DNA of 54,462 nucleotides, taken from assembly GCA_018304025.1 (NCBI GenBank), contig JAGVXA010000005.1, forward strand, positions 1-54,462. Direction: 5' to 3'. A model generated the notes under the pieces. That model was given only the letters and a program-made list of their open reading frames with translations. It made no database searches and was not told the origin of the DNA. The stretch is from Candidatus Pacearchaeota archaeon (GTDB taxonomy: Archaea > Nanobdellota > Nanobdellia > Pacearchaeales > GW2011-AR1). Shown here piece after piece: positions 30,580-39,935 of this stretch. Both the position numbers and the translations under genes were made by a program. Position 1 is the stretch's first letter. Every line of letters starts with the position of its first letter.

Positions 30580-32265
30580 TTACATCACTCGCCAGTATGC
30601 TTTAGTTATCGTGCAGTTCCCCAGTAAATTACATTCCTTCGGACAACCCCCTCCGCAGTCTGTTCCAGTTTCATCGCCATCCTTAAAACCGTCAGAACAA
30701 CTAATCGGGAAGGGTGGAACGCAGGGCAATGCCCCAACATATTCGTCGTTAGTCAAGTTAAAAAGATTCCTTCCGCCAGAACAAGCATCACTGTTTAAAA
30801 CCGGATAATAAGCATTGTTCAAATTAATATGATGGGGAGGATTATATTCTTGCCCCATCGGAGTTCGATTAAAACTGTATTTATCAAATTGCGATCCGCC
30901 GACAAAAAAATTGCCGCTACCCTCAAAATAATGAACATCTGTGTCATCTGCAAATCCGGAATTACTAATAATTACAATACTTTTGTTTTGATAATTAATT
31001 TGAGGACTCCAAGTCCATTCTGGATTACTAACGGTCCAAACAATATTGCCTAAATCAATTAGATTATCTCGGGTTTCGTTATCTGACCCAAACATTCCAA
31101 TAATAATGTTCTTGTCAAGTATGATTTCAGAGCCATTATAATTAGTTGCGGTTTTAATTTTTAAACCGCCATTGTATCTGAAATAATCAGTCCATCCAGG
31201 AAGACCCTTATAAAATCCAATAAATGTATTGCGACGTATTGTAATATTCTCTCCCAAACTATCAAGAGAAACAGGAACCATGTTTTGTGTATCATAAACA
31301 AGGTTTCCTTCTAAAGTCATATTGTCATAGCTTCCGTTTATGCAATTGTTTGAATAGTCATCTCTATAATAAGCTATTCCAGCAGTATTGCCGCAATCAT
31401 GAATTATATTATTTTTTATTAAAAAATTATCTATGCAACCTCTTATTGCAATACAAGACTGATGCGCACCGGTTACAGGTATCACGCCGTAAATATGGTT
31501 TCCTTCGATAATAAACAAAAAATTACTGGCGCTGCTGCCTGCCTGTATGCCTGGTCCAGTATGCCCATGAATAGAATTATTTCTAAAAATCATTCCTTCT
31601 CTTATATCTCCTCCGGTATTGATACCCCCGCCAGTATTAAAAATTTCATTATTTTCAAGGACAATATCATAAACAGGCCAAGAGCCTGCAAAATCAGATT
31701 TAACATTTATACCATACATATTTGTGCCAGTTACATTATCTTTCCTGTCTCCTTTTACAAATGAATTATAAACATGAATATGTGACGCACTGTTAAATAA
31801 GACAGATGTTAAGGCGGAGTTAGTGGAGGAATCTACTGTTATTCCATCAAATGAATAGTAAATCCCAAGTCCTTCTGCGTTGATCTCCATAATATCGAAT
31901 ATAGCAGTTAAAGGAGAAATCGCTTTCCAGTTAACCCATTTCCCGTTTCTTTCCGGAGAATTATACGTACTAAATGCACCATAATTCCCGCCAGATAATA
32001 AAAAAGTCATACTATCGTTTGTATGAGTAACGGCATAATTTTGTGCCTGGCTAAGATTAAAATCATTGCCTAAAGAACCATTGTGATTGCCTAAGCCGCT
32101 CGGTGAAACGTAAAATGTAAAAAAACAAGTGTTCGGGCAGGAGCCACCGCAGTCTGTTCCAGTTTCATCGTCATCTTGTGCGCTGTTAAAACAATCTGCC
32201 TTAACATTCCCGGCTAATCCGATCAAAATAAAAATTACAAAAAGAAATATCACCAATTTTTTCAT
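30580..32265 (-). CDS. Secreted beta-helix protein with C-terminal KAYW motif (second)
   Basis: 561 aa. The signal peptide 'MKKLVIFLFVIFILIGLAGN' is nearly the same as in the 24772 protein. Two cysteine-rich 'DETGTDCGG(S/G)CP' modules lie at the mature N-terminus and shortly before the C-terminus. Between them are parallel beta-helix rungs ('IVLENNEIFNTGGGINTGG', 'FIIEGNHIYGV', 'FLIKNNIIHDCGNTAG', 'MTLEGNLVYDTQN'). The chain ends 'GNCTITKAYWRVM'. It is probably exported and surface-bound. The ligand is unknown. Confidence 0.85.
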   Translation of the reverse strand: MKKLVIFLFVIFILIGLAGNVKADCFNSAQDDDETGTDCGGSCPNTCFFTFYVSPSGLGNHNGSLGNDFNLSQAQNYAVTHTNDSMTFLLSGGNYGAFSTYNSPERNGKWVNWKAISPLTAIFDIMEINAEGLGIYYSFDGITVDSSTNSALTSVLFNSASHIHVYNSFVKGDRKDNVTGTNMYGINVKSDFAGSWPVYDIVLENNEIFNTGGGINTGGDIREGMIFRNNSIHGHTGPGIQAGSSASNFLFIIEGNHIYGVIPVTGAHQSCIAIRGCIDNFLIKNNIIHDCGNTAGIAYYRDDYSNNCINGSYDNMTLEGNLVYDTQNMVPVSLDSLGENITIRRNTFIGFYKGLPGWTDYFRYNGGLKIKTATNYNGSEIILDKNIIIGMFGSDNETRDNLIDLGNIVWTVSNPEWTWSPQINYQNKSIVIISNSGFADDTDVHYFEGSGNFFVGGSQFDKYSFNRTPMGQEYNPPHHINLNNAYYPVLNSDACSGGRNLFNLTNDEYVGALPCVPPFPISCSDGFKDGDETGTDCGGGCPKECNLLGNCTITKAYWRVM

Positions 32266-32295
32266 CCAATTTAATATTGAAAGATATTATTAAAC

Positions 32296-32589
32296 TTATT
32301 CCTTCAGTTTAAACCCGCAAGATATGCAAAATTTCTGAGTATCATTAACACTCTTCCTGCAAGCCGGACAATGCGTCAGCGGAACAATCATCTTCCCGCC
32401 GCACTCCCCGCAGAATTTTTCATTTTCTCTCCCAATTCTTCCGCAGCCAGAACATTTCGGGGGATAAACTTTCTTTTCAATCACTGTCTTATATCCGACT
32501 TTCCCGCCGGAAACAAGCGCTGAAAACGCATCAAGAATAGAATCACCGTCGTTGTATTCACTTAAATCTCTGCAGCTGTCACCACTCAT
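32296..32589 (-). CDS. Double zinc-ribbon protein
   Basis: 97 aa from the ATG at 32589, which lies about 25 nt after an ATTTAAAAAC box; the track's start at 32643 is upstream of that promoter. The N-terminal half is acidic. The C-terminal half has two four-cysteine ribbons: 'CSGCGR...FCGECGGK' and 'CPACRK...FCISCGFK'. Such proteins are often adapters for nucleic-acid or protein complexes. No specific family is assigned. Confidence 0.75.
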   Translation of the reverse strand: MSGDSCRDLSEYNDGDSILDAFSALVSGGKVGYKTVIEKKVYPPKCSGCGRIGRENEKFCGECGGKMIVPLTHCPACRKSVNDTQKFCISCGFKLKE

Positions 32590-32696
32590 GGGCTTATTGA
32601 AAGAAAGGCAGTTTTTAAATTTTTGTCTGGTAAAAACTAGCAAAATCTATTTAATTAATTATCATAAACTACTCGGAAATTTTTGTTATCATAAAA

Positions 32697-32730
32697 TATT
32701 CGGAAATTAGCCGAAGGCTAATTTCTCGAT
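32697..32730 (+). repeat. Palindromic intergenic repeat, copy 2
   Basis: TATTCG, stem GAAATTAGCC, loop GAA, stem GGCTAATTTC, TCGAT. Compared with copy 1, AATC/GATT has become AGCC/GGCT with both arms changed together. It lies 3' of the gene at 32793 (minus). Confidence 0.9.
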
Positions 32731-32792
32731 TCTATCACACTAATTATCTCCTTAAATCTAAAATTAATTATCCCTCGATTCTATCGCAAGAA

Positions 32793-33260
32793 TTACCCAA
32801 AATAACTTCTTTCTTTCCTAATCGTCTCCCCATTCGGCTTTTTCATCGCAGCAAACAATTTCATAAAATCCGGCTTAGCAGTAATCCACGCCTTGAAAAT
32901 TTCCTTGATAATCTCAACTTCTTTCTTCTCGCTGTAATCAATCTCTCCTTCAAGAGCAATAACATTCAATCCCGCGAACAACCCATAAATTTTCTCAATG
33001 CTTTGTCTCTCTTCAGAACCCATGTTCTTCATGTAAGCAAGATACATCCGGGGCGCATTCATCGGATTCAAAAACATTTCCAAAAAACCCAGCGAATTAA
33101 CAATCTTCTCCATCATCACTTTCCGCACATCCCGGAGTAAAATCTCAGTATCCTTATCAATTTTCTCAATCTCAAAATTCTCATTCAACTCCTTAAACGA
33201 CGGCAATTTATATTTTTCAGCCAAATCAGAATATTCTTTTTTCAAATCTTTAAGTTCCAT
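32793..33260 (-). CDS. Hypothetical helical protein, 155 aa
   Basis: Not recognised. All-helical, soluble and charged: 'LKDLKKEYSDLAEKYKLPSF', 'RKVMMEKIVNSLGFLEMFLNP', 'KEIFKAWITAKPDFMKLFAA'. ATG at 33260 is preferred over TTG at 33275 because ATTATAAAAACC lies about 28 nt upstream. It belongs to a run of uncharacterised genes (32.3-40.3 kb). A palindromic repeat follows its stop. Confidence 0.65.
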   Translation of the reverse strand: MELKDLKKEYSDLAEKYKLPSFKELNENFEIEKIDKDTEILLRDVRKVMMEKIVNSLGFLEMFLNPMNAPRMYLAYMKNMGSEERQSIEKIYGLFAGLNVIALEGEIDYSEKKEVEIIKEIFKAWITAKPDFMKLFAAMKKPNGETIRKERSYFG

Positions 33261-33371
33261 AGATTCCACTGACAAAGGCGGTTTTTATAATTATCTAATA
33301 CAAAATTATTTATTTTTATCGAATCAATAATCTCACAACTTTTAATGAATTATATGGCTCTATAAGAAACC

Positions 33372-34256
33372 TTAATCTACTTTCTCCAACAGCCCATCAA
33401 TAATCCTCATCATCTCCTTCATAAACCTTTCCGCAGAATCCTGCCACTGGTCAATTTCCTTTCCGTCGATATTCGAAATTCCGCCGTATTCAATCGCCTT
33501 GTGCAAATTATAAATTTCTCTCATCGCTTTTACAAAATCCATCTTCAGCATTCCTGCATCAACAAACGTCTCGCTCAGCATGTCCGGAATATGATTCGGA
33601 GAAGGAGGCATTTTCCCGGCAGTCATCAAAGCAGCCTGCGCAGCGTCAACCATCGCCCAGTAAACTCCTTCAATCGCCCCAACCTCTGACATCCTGCTCC
33701 TTGCAATATGCCCTGGAACTCGCTGCAATGCAGAATAAACAGCCTCAGGAGTTGACTTTATCTTTCCCTGCAATAATAATGCCTTGATAGGATTAAAGAA
33801 ACCGCCGTAATCAATCAGCGTCTCGCCGTAGCGGAGAATATTAATGACAACAGGATCCCCGTGCAGTAAGTCATTCCACCACGTCGTCAGTCTGACAGTA
33901 TTAATGTGCAGGGACTGCCCGTATGCCTGCGCAGCAACTAGTTTCCCCAGCTCTTCCCGGTACCACGCAACCAATTCCATATCCCATTCAATCGCAGCGT
34001 CGTCAACAATCAAAATAATATCAATGTCAGATTCTTGATTTGCGCTGTCTTGCGCAGTTGCGTTCGAGCCGAAAAGCACCGACGCCTTCACAAGCCTGTC
34101 AAATTTCTTCTGAACTCTCTCGGCAAAATCCATCGCAATCGTCTTCTCGTCTTTCATCTCGCGATTAAGAATTTTCTTCCCCTCGTCGCCGACTACGACA
34201 GCAGGTCTTTTAGTTTTCTTTTTAGAATTCTTTTTATTAACGGATTTATTCACCAT
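33372..34256 (-). CDS. Nucleotidyltransferase with C-terminal HEPN-like domain
   Basis: 294 aa. After a lysine-rich leader (1-45), a minimal nucleotidyltransferase fold shows 'KASVLFGSNATAQDSANQESDIDIILIVDD', that is GS...D-x-D, the catalytic acidic pair. From about residue 165, helices ('VPGHIARSRMSEVGAIEGVYWAMVDAAQAALMTAG', 'DFVKAMREIYNLHKAIEYG') resemble HEPN domains, which normally are a separate partner of MNT proteins. Many such pairs act as toxin-antitoxin modules. Here the fusion and the lysine-rich tail leave the role open. Confidence 0.75.
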   Translation of the reverse strand: MVNKSVNKKNSKKKTKRPAVVVGDEGKKILNREMKDEKTIAMDFAERVQKKFDRLVKASVLFGSNATAQDSANQESDIDIILIVDDAAIEWDMELVAWYREELGKLVAAQAYGQSLHINTVRLTTWWNDLLHGDPVVINILRYGETLIDYGGFFNPIKALLLQGKIKSTPEAVYSALQRVPGHIARSRMSEVGAIEGVYWAMVDAAQAALMTAGKMPPSPNHIPDMLSETFVDAGMLKMDFVKAMREIYNLHKAIEYGGISNIDGKEIDQWQDSAERFMKEMMRIIDGLLEKVD

Positions 34257-34433
34257 CTTCTTTTGTGATATAACCAGACAAATATTATTTTTAAATGTTT
34301 ACTAAATTTCCTTTCGTTAAAATTCTCGATATATCAAGATAATTATTTCCCCATCAACACAAACCCTCTTATGTTACCCCTTCCAAGTATATACAACGGA
34401 AACGTTTAAATACCTCCACAAATTAAAAAAATC

Positions 34434-35330
34434 ATGGTAGAACAATCACTAGAAGAGCAAATAGAGCAGGCAGGGGCATTACCTCAGATATACCACCCCA
34501 TAACTCCAAGTCACGACTATAACAGAGAAGAATTCTTATTTCATCAAAACGTCCTAAATGACTTAACAGGCTACAGGGCGAAAATAGACAAAGACCCCAC
34601 TGATTTGAAAGCAAGAGAAAAATTCTCGAAAAAAGTTTTTGGAGATAAAAAATACCACATAGGATTGTCTGACGTTGAAATGAAAGTGCACGCAAAAGCA
34701 GTCCAGGAAGACTCGCTGGAAAAAATGGCCCGTTACGCAGCGCACAATTTTGACGATTTATTCAACAAATTAGAAGATGAATCTCTCCAAGCATACTTAT
34801 TCAGCGTTCCGCTATACAAAACAAAAGACAATAAAGAACACAACGCCTTAGTCGGTCTTATTCAAGAAAATCAAGCTATCGGCGAAATCGCTAAAAACAA
34901 AGACGTAGACAAGATGAGGAAATACTTGCTGGACGCAGTCAAAAAAGACAAATCAATGCCAGATTACGCCAGAGAAATAATCAGTTACCTTTCAAATTCT
35001 GACAGCGTAATCACAAGAGTATTTGCAATGGCTGCAAAAAGCAAGTCCGGCGTGCTGAACATGGCATTAGTCAGAAATGAAGAACTTGATGAAGCTAAAG
35101 TGCGCAGAACAATAACCTACAGCTTGCAAGTCGCAAAAGACGCTTACGAAGACGAAGAAGACGAAGGCGCAAGAGGAGACATCTGGTCAGACAATATCAA
35201 GCCGTACTACACAAAAATTGCAGAAATAGCATACGCAGACGAAAACGTGAAATACGAAAAAGAACACGCACAAATCGACGAGAAAAACAAAAGAGAATCA
35301 GAAAGAAGACAGCTTAGGATGGCTGCTTAA
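34434..35330 (+). CDS. Hypothetical soluble helical protein, 298 aa
   Basis: Not recognised. Hydrophilic, with several helical stretches ('DVDKMRKYLLDAVKKDKSMPDYAREIISYL', 'TRVFAMAAKSKSGVLNMALVRNEELDEAKVRRTI') and a charged coiled-coil-like end ('KEHAQIDEKNKRESERRQLRMAA'). No signal peptide or TM. A strong TATA-like GTTTAAATACC precedes it by about 30 nt. It converges with the TIM-barrel gene across two hairpins. Confidence 0.65.
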   Translation: MVEQSLEEQIEQAGALPQIYHPITPSHDYNREEFLFHQNVLNDLTGYRAKIDKDPTDLKAREKFSKKVFGDKKYHIGLSDVEMKVHAKAVQEDSLEKMARYAAHNFDDLFNKLEDESLQAYLFSVPLYKTKDNKEHNALVGLIQENQAIGEIAKNKDVDKMRKYLLDAVKKDKSMPDYAREIISYLSNSDSVITRVFAMAAKSKSGVLNMALVRNEELDEAKVRRTITYSLQVAKDAYEDEEDEGARGDIWSDNIKPYYTKIAEIAYADENVKYEKEHAQIDEKNKRESERRQLRMAA

Positions 35331-35411
35331 TTCTTCAAAAATAAAAGAAATCTAAATCCTTTATTTAAGGTCTCATAAATTAAGATATCGAATTCAGAAT
35401 AATTATCTCCT

Positions 35412-35458
35412 AAATTCGCAGAGCGAATTTTACAGATAAGACTTTGCGAAACAAAGTC
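35412..35458. terminator. Two hairpins between convergent genes
   Basis: Hairpin 1: AAATTCGC-AGA-GCGAATTT (35412-35430). Hairpin 2: GACTTTG-CGAAA-CAAAGTC (35440-35458). They lie between two converging genes, a place fitting bidirectional termination. The 3-nt loop and 8-bp stem recall the palindromic repeat family, but the sequence differs. Confidence 0.5.
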
Positions 35459-35482
35459 CAATTTCCTCGCAACTATTTTTAA

Positions 35483-37300
35483 TTATTCCATCGGCGCGCC
35501 GCTTACTCTGCTCTTCCCGCTCATCTGCCCGCCCAATTCAACAGGCAAAGTACTGAATCCAGCCCCGTACATATTGAAATGCTGCTCAGGCAATGTCTGC
35601 CCTTGCCCCGCCCAGTATCCGCCTGTAGCCCCTGCAGCCTGATTCCAGTAAGGAGCCATTTGCATAGAATAAATCGGCGAGCCAAACGCGCTCATCGTTT
35701 TAGCCAACGGTGAAGTCTGAAAATGCTGATACCATCCAGCTGCCCCTTCAATAATCTTTTTCGCCTTCTTAAAATTCTCGCTCAGTTTCAAAATCTTCTT
35801 CATCGGAACATTTCCCATTCCCATCGGCAGTTCAGTATGCTCCAATCCAAAATTGTCAGACAAGTGAACGTGCTTGACAAACGGCGCAATTTTCTTTGCT
35901 TCAGCGACAACATCCGATTCACTATAACCAGAAGCCCGAATCATGTTAATATGCCCGACATCCCAAGTCGCGCCAATCAGTTTCTCAGCTTGTTTTTTCG
36001 CAGAATCCAAAGACATTCCTTCTTTCTCAACTAATTTTTCAGCAAATTTTTTCCGCGAAGCAATAATCAAATCTCTTATATCCTCAGCCCTGCTCATCCC
36101 CATTCCAGCAGGCGGATTCTCGATGCTCAAGATAGGAGAATGCTCCCCAAATTTTTTGTAAGATTTCAAAGCAACATTTGAAAAAGTCTCAGACGCTTTG
36201 TCGACGGCAAATTCTTTTATCGGCGTAAAAATTTTCGGCGGCGCAATGCTGTCCAAAACCCTTATCCCCCTCTCAACAGCGTTTCCTATCTCAATAACTT
36301 TCGTAGGGTCTTTCCCATATTCGTTAATAATTGGTAAAATTTCTTCTTTCAGTTTGTCGAGCTTTGCCAAGTCCTCAGTGCTGCCAGATTTTTGAACAGC
36401 GCCATAAGCCTCATTAAATAAATTCTTAAATCCGTTGTAAGAATCCCGGACAAAAATATCCCCATAACTTAAATAATCAAATTTATGCTTGGCTTCTTTT
36501 CCCCAAGCCCCCATGTTCTCAAGGTCTTTATCTTTCAAAGTGCCATTAACATAATCCCTGTAATGCTTAAGAAATTTTTCTTTTTCTTCTCCCTCTTCAA
36601 CCTCAACATTTGCAAAAACATCTCTTCCTCTCGAAGCAGAAATATTAACATTCGACAATTCAGTAGACCAGTTTCTTTCATTCAGTTTTTTCAATTCCGT
36701 GTCAACACTCGACACTTCTCCTGTCAAAAAATCTTTTCCAGTCTTAGGCAAAACCCCAAATCTTCCGGTTCTCTCGTCGATAACAGCCAAATTAGAATCA
36801 ATAACTCTTCCGTCGTCTGTTTTAATTCTGCTTCGCGGTTCAGGCAAGCCGTTGCTCGAATGCAAAGTGACAATAACATTTCCGTCGGGCTCCAGCTTTT
36901 GCGCTCTTTCAACAGCACTCCAAATTCTCGTCTCAGCTTGTTCTCTCATCGCAGGATCCCAGTTGCCCTGCTGTCCAATTCCAGTCGGCTCAACCAAAGG
37001 CCCGTGGAAAGTCAAGTCAATTCCAGTCAATTTCTTCAGTCTGTTTATTTCCGTGAAATGCTGTTTCGGAATTGAATCCAAAACCTCTGGCATTGTTCCC
37101 TGTATTTCAAATGTCTTCGCGCCAGTGCCCAATTTTTTAAAAAGATCAGTAATCTGGTTTGCAGTTCTGCCGTCCAAGGTCAATCCAATCGTAGCTGCCG
37201 GCGTTCGATAGCCTTCGTTAAATCCCACAGAAAACTCATTCTGAAAATTCGGATCCAGCCCGTAATCCGCGCCCGCGTAAAAATTCTCATCACCTACCAT
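35483..37300 (-). CDS. Xylose isomerase-like TIM-barrel protein, large
   Basis: 605 aa, a member of the AP-endonuclease-2/sugar-isomerase superfamily by motif. 'KLTGIDLTFHGPLVEPTGIG', 'NVIVTLHSSNGLPE', 'PILSIENPPAGMGM', 'GATWDVGHINMIRASG' and 'FVKHVHLSDNFGLEHTELPMGMGNVPMKKIL' supply the metal-binding His/Glu/Asp of the barrel. The middle has a helical insertion (about residues 235-370), and the C-terminal 60 residues are rich in G, Q, Y and M. The family ranges from endonuclease IV to sugar epimerases, and the substrate is not predictable. The length is about twice that of a normal family member. Confidence 0.7.
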   Translation of the reverse strand: MVGDENFYAGADYGLDPNFQNEFSVGFNEGYRTPAATIGLTLDGRTANQITDLFKKLGTGAKTFEIQGTMPEVLDSIPKQHFTEINRLKKLTGIDLTFHGPLVEPTGIGQQGNWDPAMREQAETRIWSAVERAQKLEPDGNVIVTLHSSNGLPEPRSRIKTDDGRVIDSNLAVIDERTGRFGVLPKTGKDFLTGEVSSVDTELKKLNERNWSTELSNVNISASRGRDVFANVEVEEGEEKEKFLKHYRDYVNGTLKDKDLENMGAWGKEAKHKFDYLSYGDIFVRDSYNGFKNLFNEAYGAVQKSGSTEDLAKLDKLKEEILPIINEYGKDPTKVIEIGNAVERGIRVLDSIAPPKIFTPIKEFAVDKASETFSNVALKSYKKFGEHSPILSIENPPAGMGMSRAEDIRDLIIASRKKFAEKLVEKEGMSLDSAKKQAEKLIGATWDVGHINMIRASGYSESDVVAEAKKIAPFVKHVHLSDNFGLEHTELPMGMGNVPMKKILKLSENFKKAKKIIEGAAGWYQHFQTSPLAKTMSAFGSPIYSMQMAPYWNQAAGATGGYWAGQGQTLPEQHFNMYGAGFSTLPVELGGQMSGKSRVSGAPME

Positions 37301-37396
37301 GTTATCTAAATGTTTTTTTGATTAATAAATGTAGTGTTTTCATTTGTTCTCGGAAATTTCTCTATCGTATCTCTATTATTAGAATATTTATCATAA

Positions 37397-37431
37397 ATTC
37401 TCGGAAATTAGCCGAAGGCTAATTTCTCGAT
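37397..37431 (+). repeat. Palindromic intergenic repeat, copy 3
   Basis: ATTCTCG, stem GAAATTAGCC, loop GAA, stem GGCTAATTTC, TCGAT. It lies in the 3' flank of the gene at 37492 (minus). A half-copy ('ttctcggaaatttctc') occurs about 50 nt to the left. Confidence 0.85.
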
Positions 37432-37491
37432 ATTGTCACACTAACTATCTCTTCTCCAAAGATTAATTTTCTTCCCGTCCAATTCCAAAAA

Positions 37492-38031
37492 TTAATACAT
37501 CTCCTTCCTTCTCTTCACCCTCATTTCCCCGCCTTTCTCAATTGATTCATATTTCTTAGTTTCAGGATCTTCTCTCCCTGTTCTCATGTCTTGAAGTCTT
37601 CGAACATCAACTCTTCTTAATCCTCCTTCATCAATTCCCTGCCCTGCAAATCCTTGTTCCATCGTGCCGCCCTCTGCCCCAAGAACCCGCGTCTGCCGTC
37701 TAGCAACTCCGCCCCGCTGCCCCTCTCCGCCGTATCCAGAAGCGTAAGTTCTTCTTTCTTCTGCAGTATTCCCTCGGGCAGCGTCGTATAATTGATTCCC
37801 TCCCAGATTAGTCTTCTCTTTTCGAACCTCGCCAACAGGAACATCAGCAATCGGCGCAATCGTCTGCCCCGAACGCAGAATAGTAGCAACCCTCTCCCCC
37901 CCGCCAGCCTCAACAACCGCGTCATCCGGAACCCCAGAAACATCCTCTTCCAAATCAGACTCTTCAGTCCGAATTTCCTTAATCAATTTAATCTTCGCAG
38001 GCAATTCCCTCACCTTGATCTTTTTCCCCAT
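37492..38031 (-). CDS. Low-complexity charged protein, unknown function
   Basis: 179 aa from the ATG at 38031, which is better placed after a TTTTAATATTC box than the TTG at 38046. The basic start 'MGKKIKVRELPAKIKLIKEI' is followed by an acidic strip, then a long glycine/arginine/glutamate-rich region ('GYGGEGQRGGVARRQTRVLGAEGG') and a basic end. Probably largely disordered. Its neighbours are unknown genes of the same block. No family recognised. Confidence 0.6.
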   Translation of the reverse strand: MGKKIKVRELPAKIKLIKEIRTEESDLEEDVSGVPDDAVVEAGGGERVATILRSGQTIAPIADVPVGEVRKEKTNLGGNQLYDAARGNTAEERRTYASGYGGEGQRGGVARRQTRVLGAEGGTMEQGFAGQGIDEGGLRRVDVRRLQDMRTGREDPETKKYESIEKGGEMRVKRRKEMY

Positions 38032-38188
38032 GAAATACACAAGCAAAGAGAATATTAAAATTTAACGTGGCGCAAAAAATTGCGTAGTAATTTTCTAAAG
38101 AGTTCGTTAAGATTATCTAATTGCCTTATAAAACTCTAAGAAAAATTTATTATTAATTACAAAAATAAAATACATAATTATTATAATT

Positions 38189-38221
38189 ATTCGGAAATTA
38201 ATCGCAGATTAATTTCTCGAT
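38189..38221 (+). repeat. Palindromic intergenic repeat, copy 4
   Basis: ATTCG, stem GAAATTAATC, loop GCA, stem GATTAATTTC, TCGAT. The loop differs from the other copies but the stem is kept. It lies 3' of the 518-aa gene. Confidence 0.85.
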
Positions 38222-38315
38222 TCTATTGCATTAATTATGATCCTTTACAATAATAAAAATCAATTTCTAGAGTTTATCCAAATAATCCTCTCAATTTCTC
38301 ACAAATTCCAAATAT

Positions 38316-39872
38316 CTAAAACTGCACTGGAGGAAAACCCGCCATCCCGTGCGCTTTTTTATAATCATCATACAGTTTTCTGCAATCCCACCGACTTTTC
38401 AAAACAACCAAATTTCTCACAGGTTTTTCATAATCAGTATCCGCAGGAATTCCCTTCGACAAATCCCTCTTCTCTTCTTTTTTTTGCCCCCCGCCAAAAC
38501 CAGAAAACAAAGCGCTGAACGGATTCGTATCTTCTTTCATTTTCTCAGCAGTCTCCTCTTTCTTCTCACCAGCAGTCCCCAATAACTCGTCGATATCACT
38601 CTGAATTTGCATCAAGCTCTCGTCAGTCGCTCCTGAAATCATCTGATAAATATCTCCAAAATCATCTTTAGCAACTTCAGAAGTCAAAACTTTCAACTCG
38701 TCATCGTTCAAAGCAAAACTCGTGAATATAACTTCAATCAGCCCGACAAAAACATACCCTCCTCGTTGGTCAGCTCTTTCAGGAATGCTCCTGTATCTAA
38801 ATTCAATCAAAGCAAGAGGCGTATATTTTCGAATTTTTAATTTTTTATAAAGCGCAGGCAATTCGCCGGCAGCAACATCTTGCATCATGTCATATCTTCC
38901 CTTCGCCAGCAAAACCAACTCAGAAACAGAAGTATTAAACAAATTAACAACATCCGCCGTAGGTTTCAAATTCTGCCCGAGCTGCTGCGCCGCCTTCAAA
39001 TAAGGTTTCGCCCACTGCGCGTACAACTTGACATTATTAACCTGGCTGCGAAGATAAATTTTCTCAATCTCAAATCTTTTCCTTGACTCCCTCTCAGACT
39101 CTATAACCCACTTCAAAAAATCAGCAACTCTCTGCAGCAAAATTCTCTTGACTCTGTCATTCAAGTCTAATTTCTCAACTTCTTCCAGCGAATCAGCAGC
39201 CATGAACGCGTCAATCAAAGTCACGTAATCAAACTGCTGCGCCATCGCCTTTATCGAACTATTGCCTCTCTTTATATCGACGTTATCCATCCAAATCTGC
39301 TTCAAAGAAAGTCTTGCTGCATTGCGTTTTCTTTTGTCGTCGGATTTCAAGTCGTCGTAAAGCGCAAGTCTAATCTGCCATTCTTTCAAGTCGTAAATAA
39401 TATTCAAGATTGACTTGATTAAAACCCCAGTTGTCTGAAAAATTTTCATCGCCTCTTCCTGCATTCTCGTCGCTCTTCCCTGCATCTCGGCAAAATGCCC
39501 GCTGCCCGGCGCAGAAATAAAATTGTCAATCAGTTTTTCCGAAGAGCCGTAAACTCCGTTGACATAATCTAAAATCCAGAAATAAATTTGTTCCAAAGAT
39601 TGCGACGCAACTTCGTAAACTAATCTGTGCTGCTCAATCGGATTTGCCAGCCCTTTTAGCTTGAAAGCCCCATGAGAAAAATTAATGTCCATAATGTCCA
39701 TGTATTCAGAAGCGCGCAGTTTCGCAGCTTCCGCAGCAGCAAGATAACCCTTCTCTTTGACAATTTCCATAACTTTCTTATGAAGCGGCTTGTTCGTCGC
39801 TTCGTCGACTGTCCTGTCGCAAAAATATTCTGGGCTAATCGCCGCTATCAAATTCTTTATGTCTACTGCCAT
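38316..39872 (-). CDS. Conserved-looking cytoplasmic protein, 518 aa, unknown function
   Basis: Not recognised. All-helical for most of its length ('LHKKVMEIVKEKGYLAAAEAAKLRASEYMDIMDI', 'YLKAAQQLGQNLKPTADVVNLF'), then a mixed region ('TPLALIEFRYRSIPERADQRGGYVFVGLIEVIFTSFAL'), a linker with 'FSALFSGFGGGQKKEEKRD' and a C-terminal segment ('NLVVLKSRWDCRKLYDDYKKAHGM'). There is no signal peptide or TM, so it is cytosolic. It is divergent from the 112-aa gene at 39936 over a 63-bp promoter gap. Confidence 0.7.
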   Translation of the reverse strand: MAVDIKNLIAAISPEYFCDRTVDEATNKPLHKKVMEIVKEKGYLAAAEAAKLRASEYMDIMDINFSHGAFKLKGLANPIEQHRLVYEVASQSLEQIYFWILDYVNGVYGSSEKLIDNFISAPGSGHFAEMQGRATRMQEEAMKIFQTTGVLIKSILNIIYDLKEWQIRLALYDDLKSDDKRKRNAARLSLKQIWMDNVDIKRGNSSIKAMAQQFDYVTLIDAFMAADSLEEVEKLDLNDRVKRILLQRVADFLKWVIESERESRKRFEIEKIYLRSQVNNVKLYAQWAKPYLKAAQQLGQNLKPTADVVNLFNTSVSELVLLAKGRYDMMQDVAAGELPALYKKLKIRKYTPLALIEFRYRSIPERADQRGGYVFVGLIEVIFTSFALNDDELKVLTSEVAKDDFGDIYQMISGATDESLMQIQSDIDELLGTAGEKKEETAEKMKEDTNPFSALFSGFGGGQKKEEKRDLSKGIPADTDYEKPVRNLVVLKSRWDCRKLYDDYKKAHGMAGFPPVQF

Positions 39873-39935
39873 TCTCTTTTTATGTTATATGGAGCGCAGA
39901 GTAATATTTAAAACTTCTCAACCCGTTAATAAAAC

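Noticed and set aside
36485-37211. Long plus-strand ORFs of 170-196 aa
   Set aside because: Antisense frames of the 605-aa TIM-barrel gene, which has clear family motifs; no promoter or ribosome site for them.
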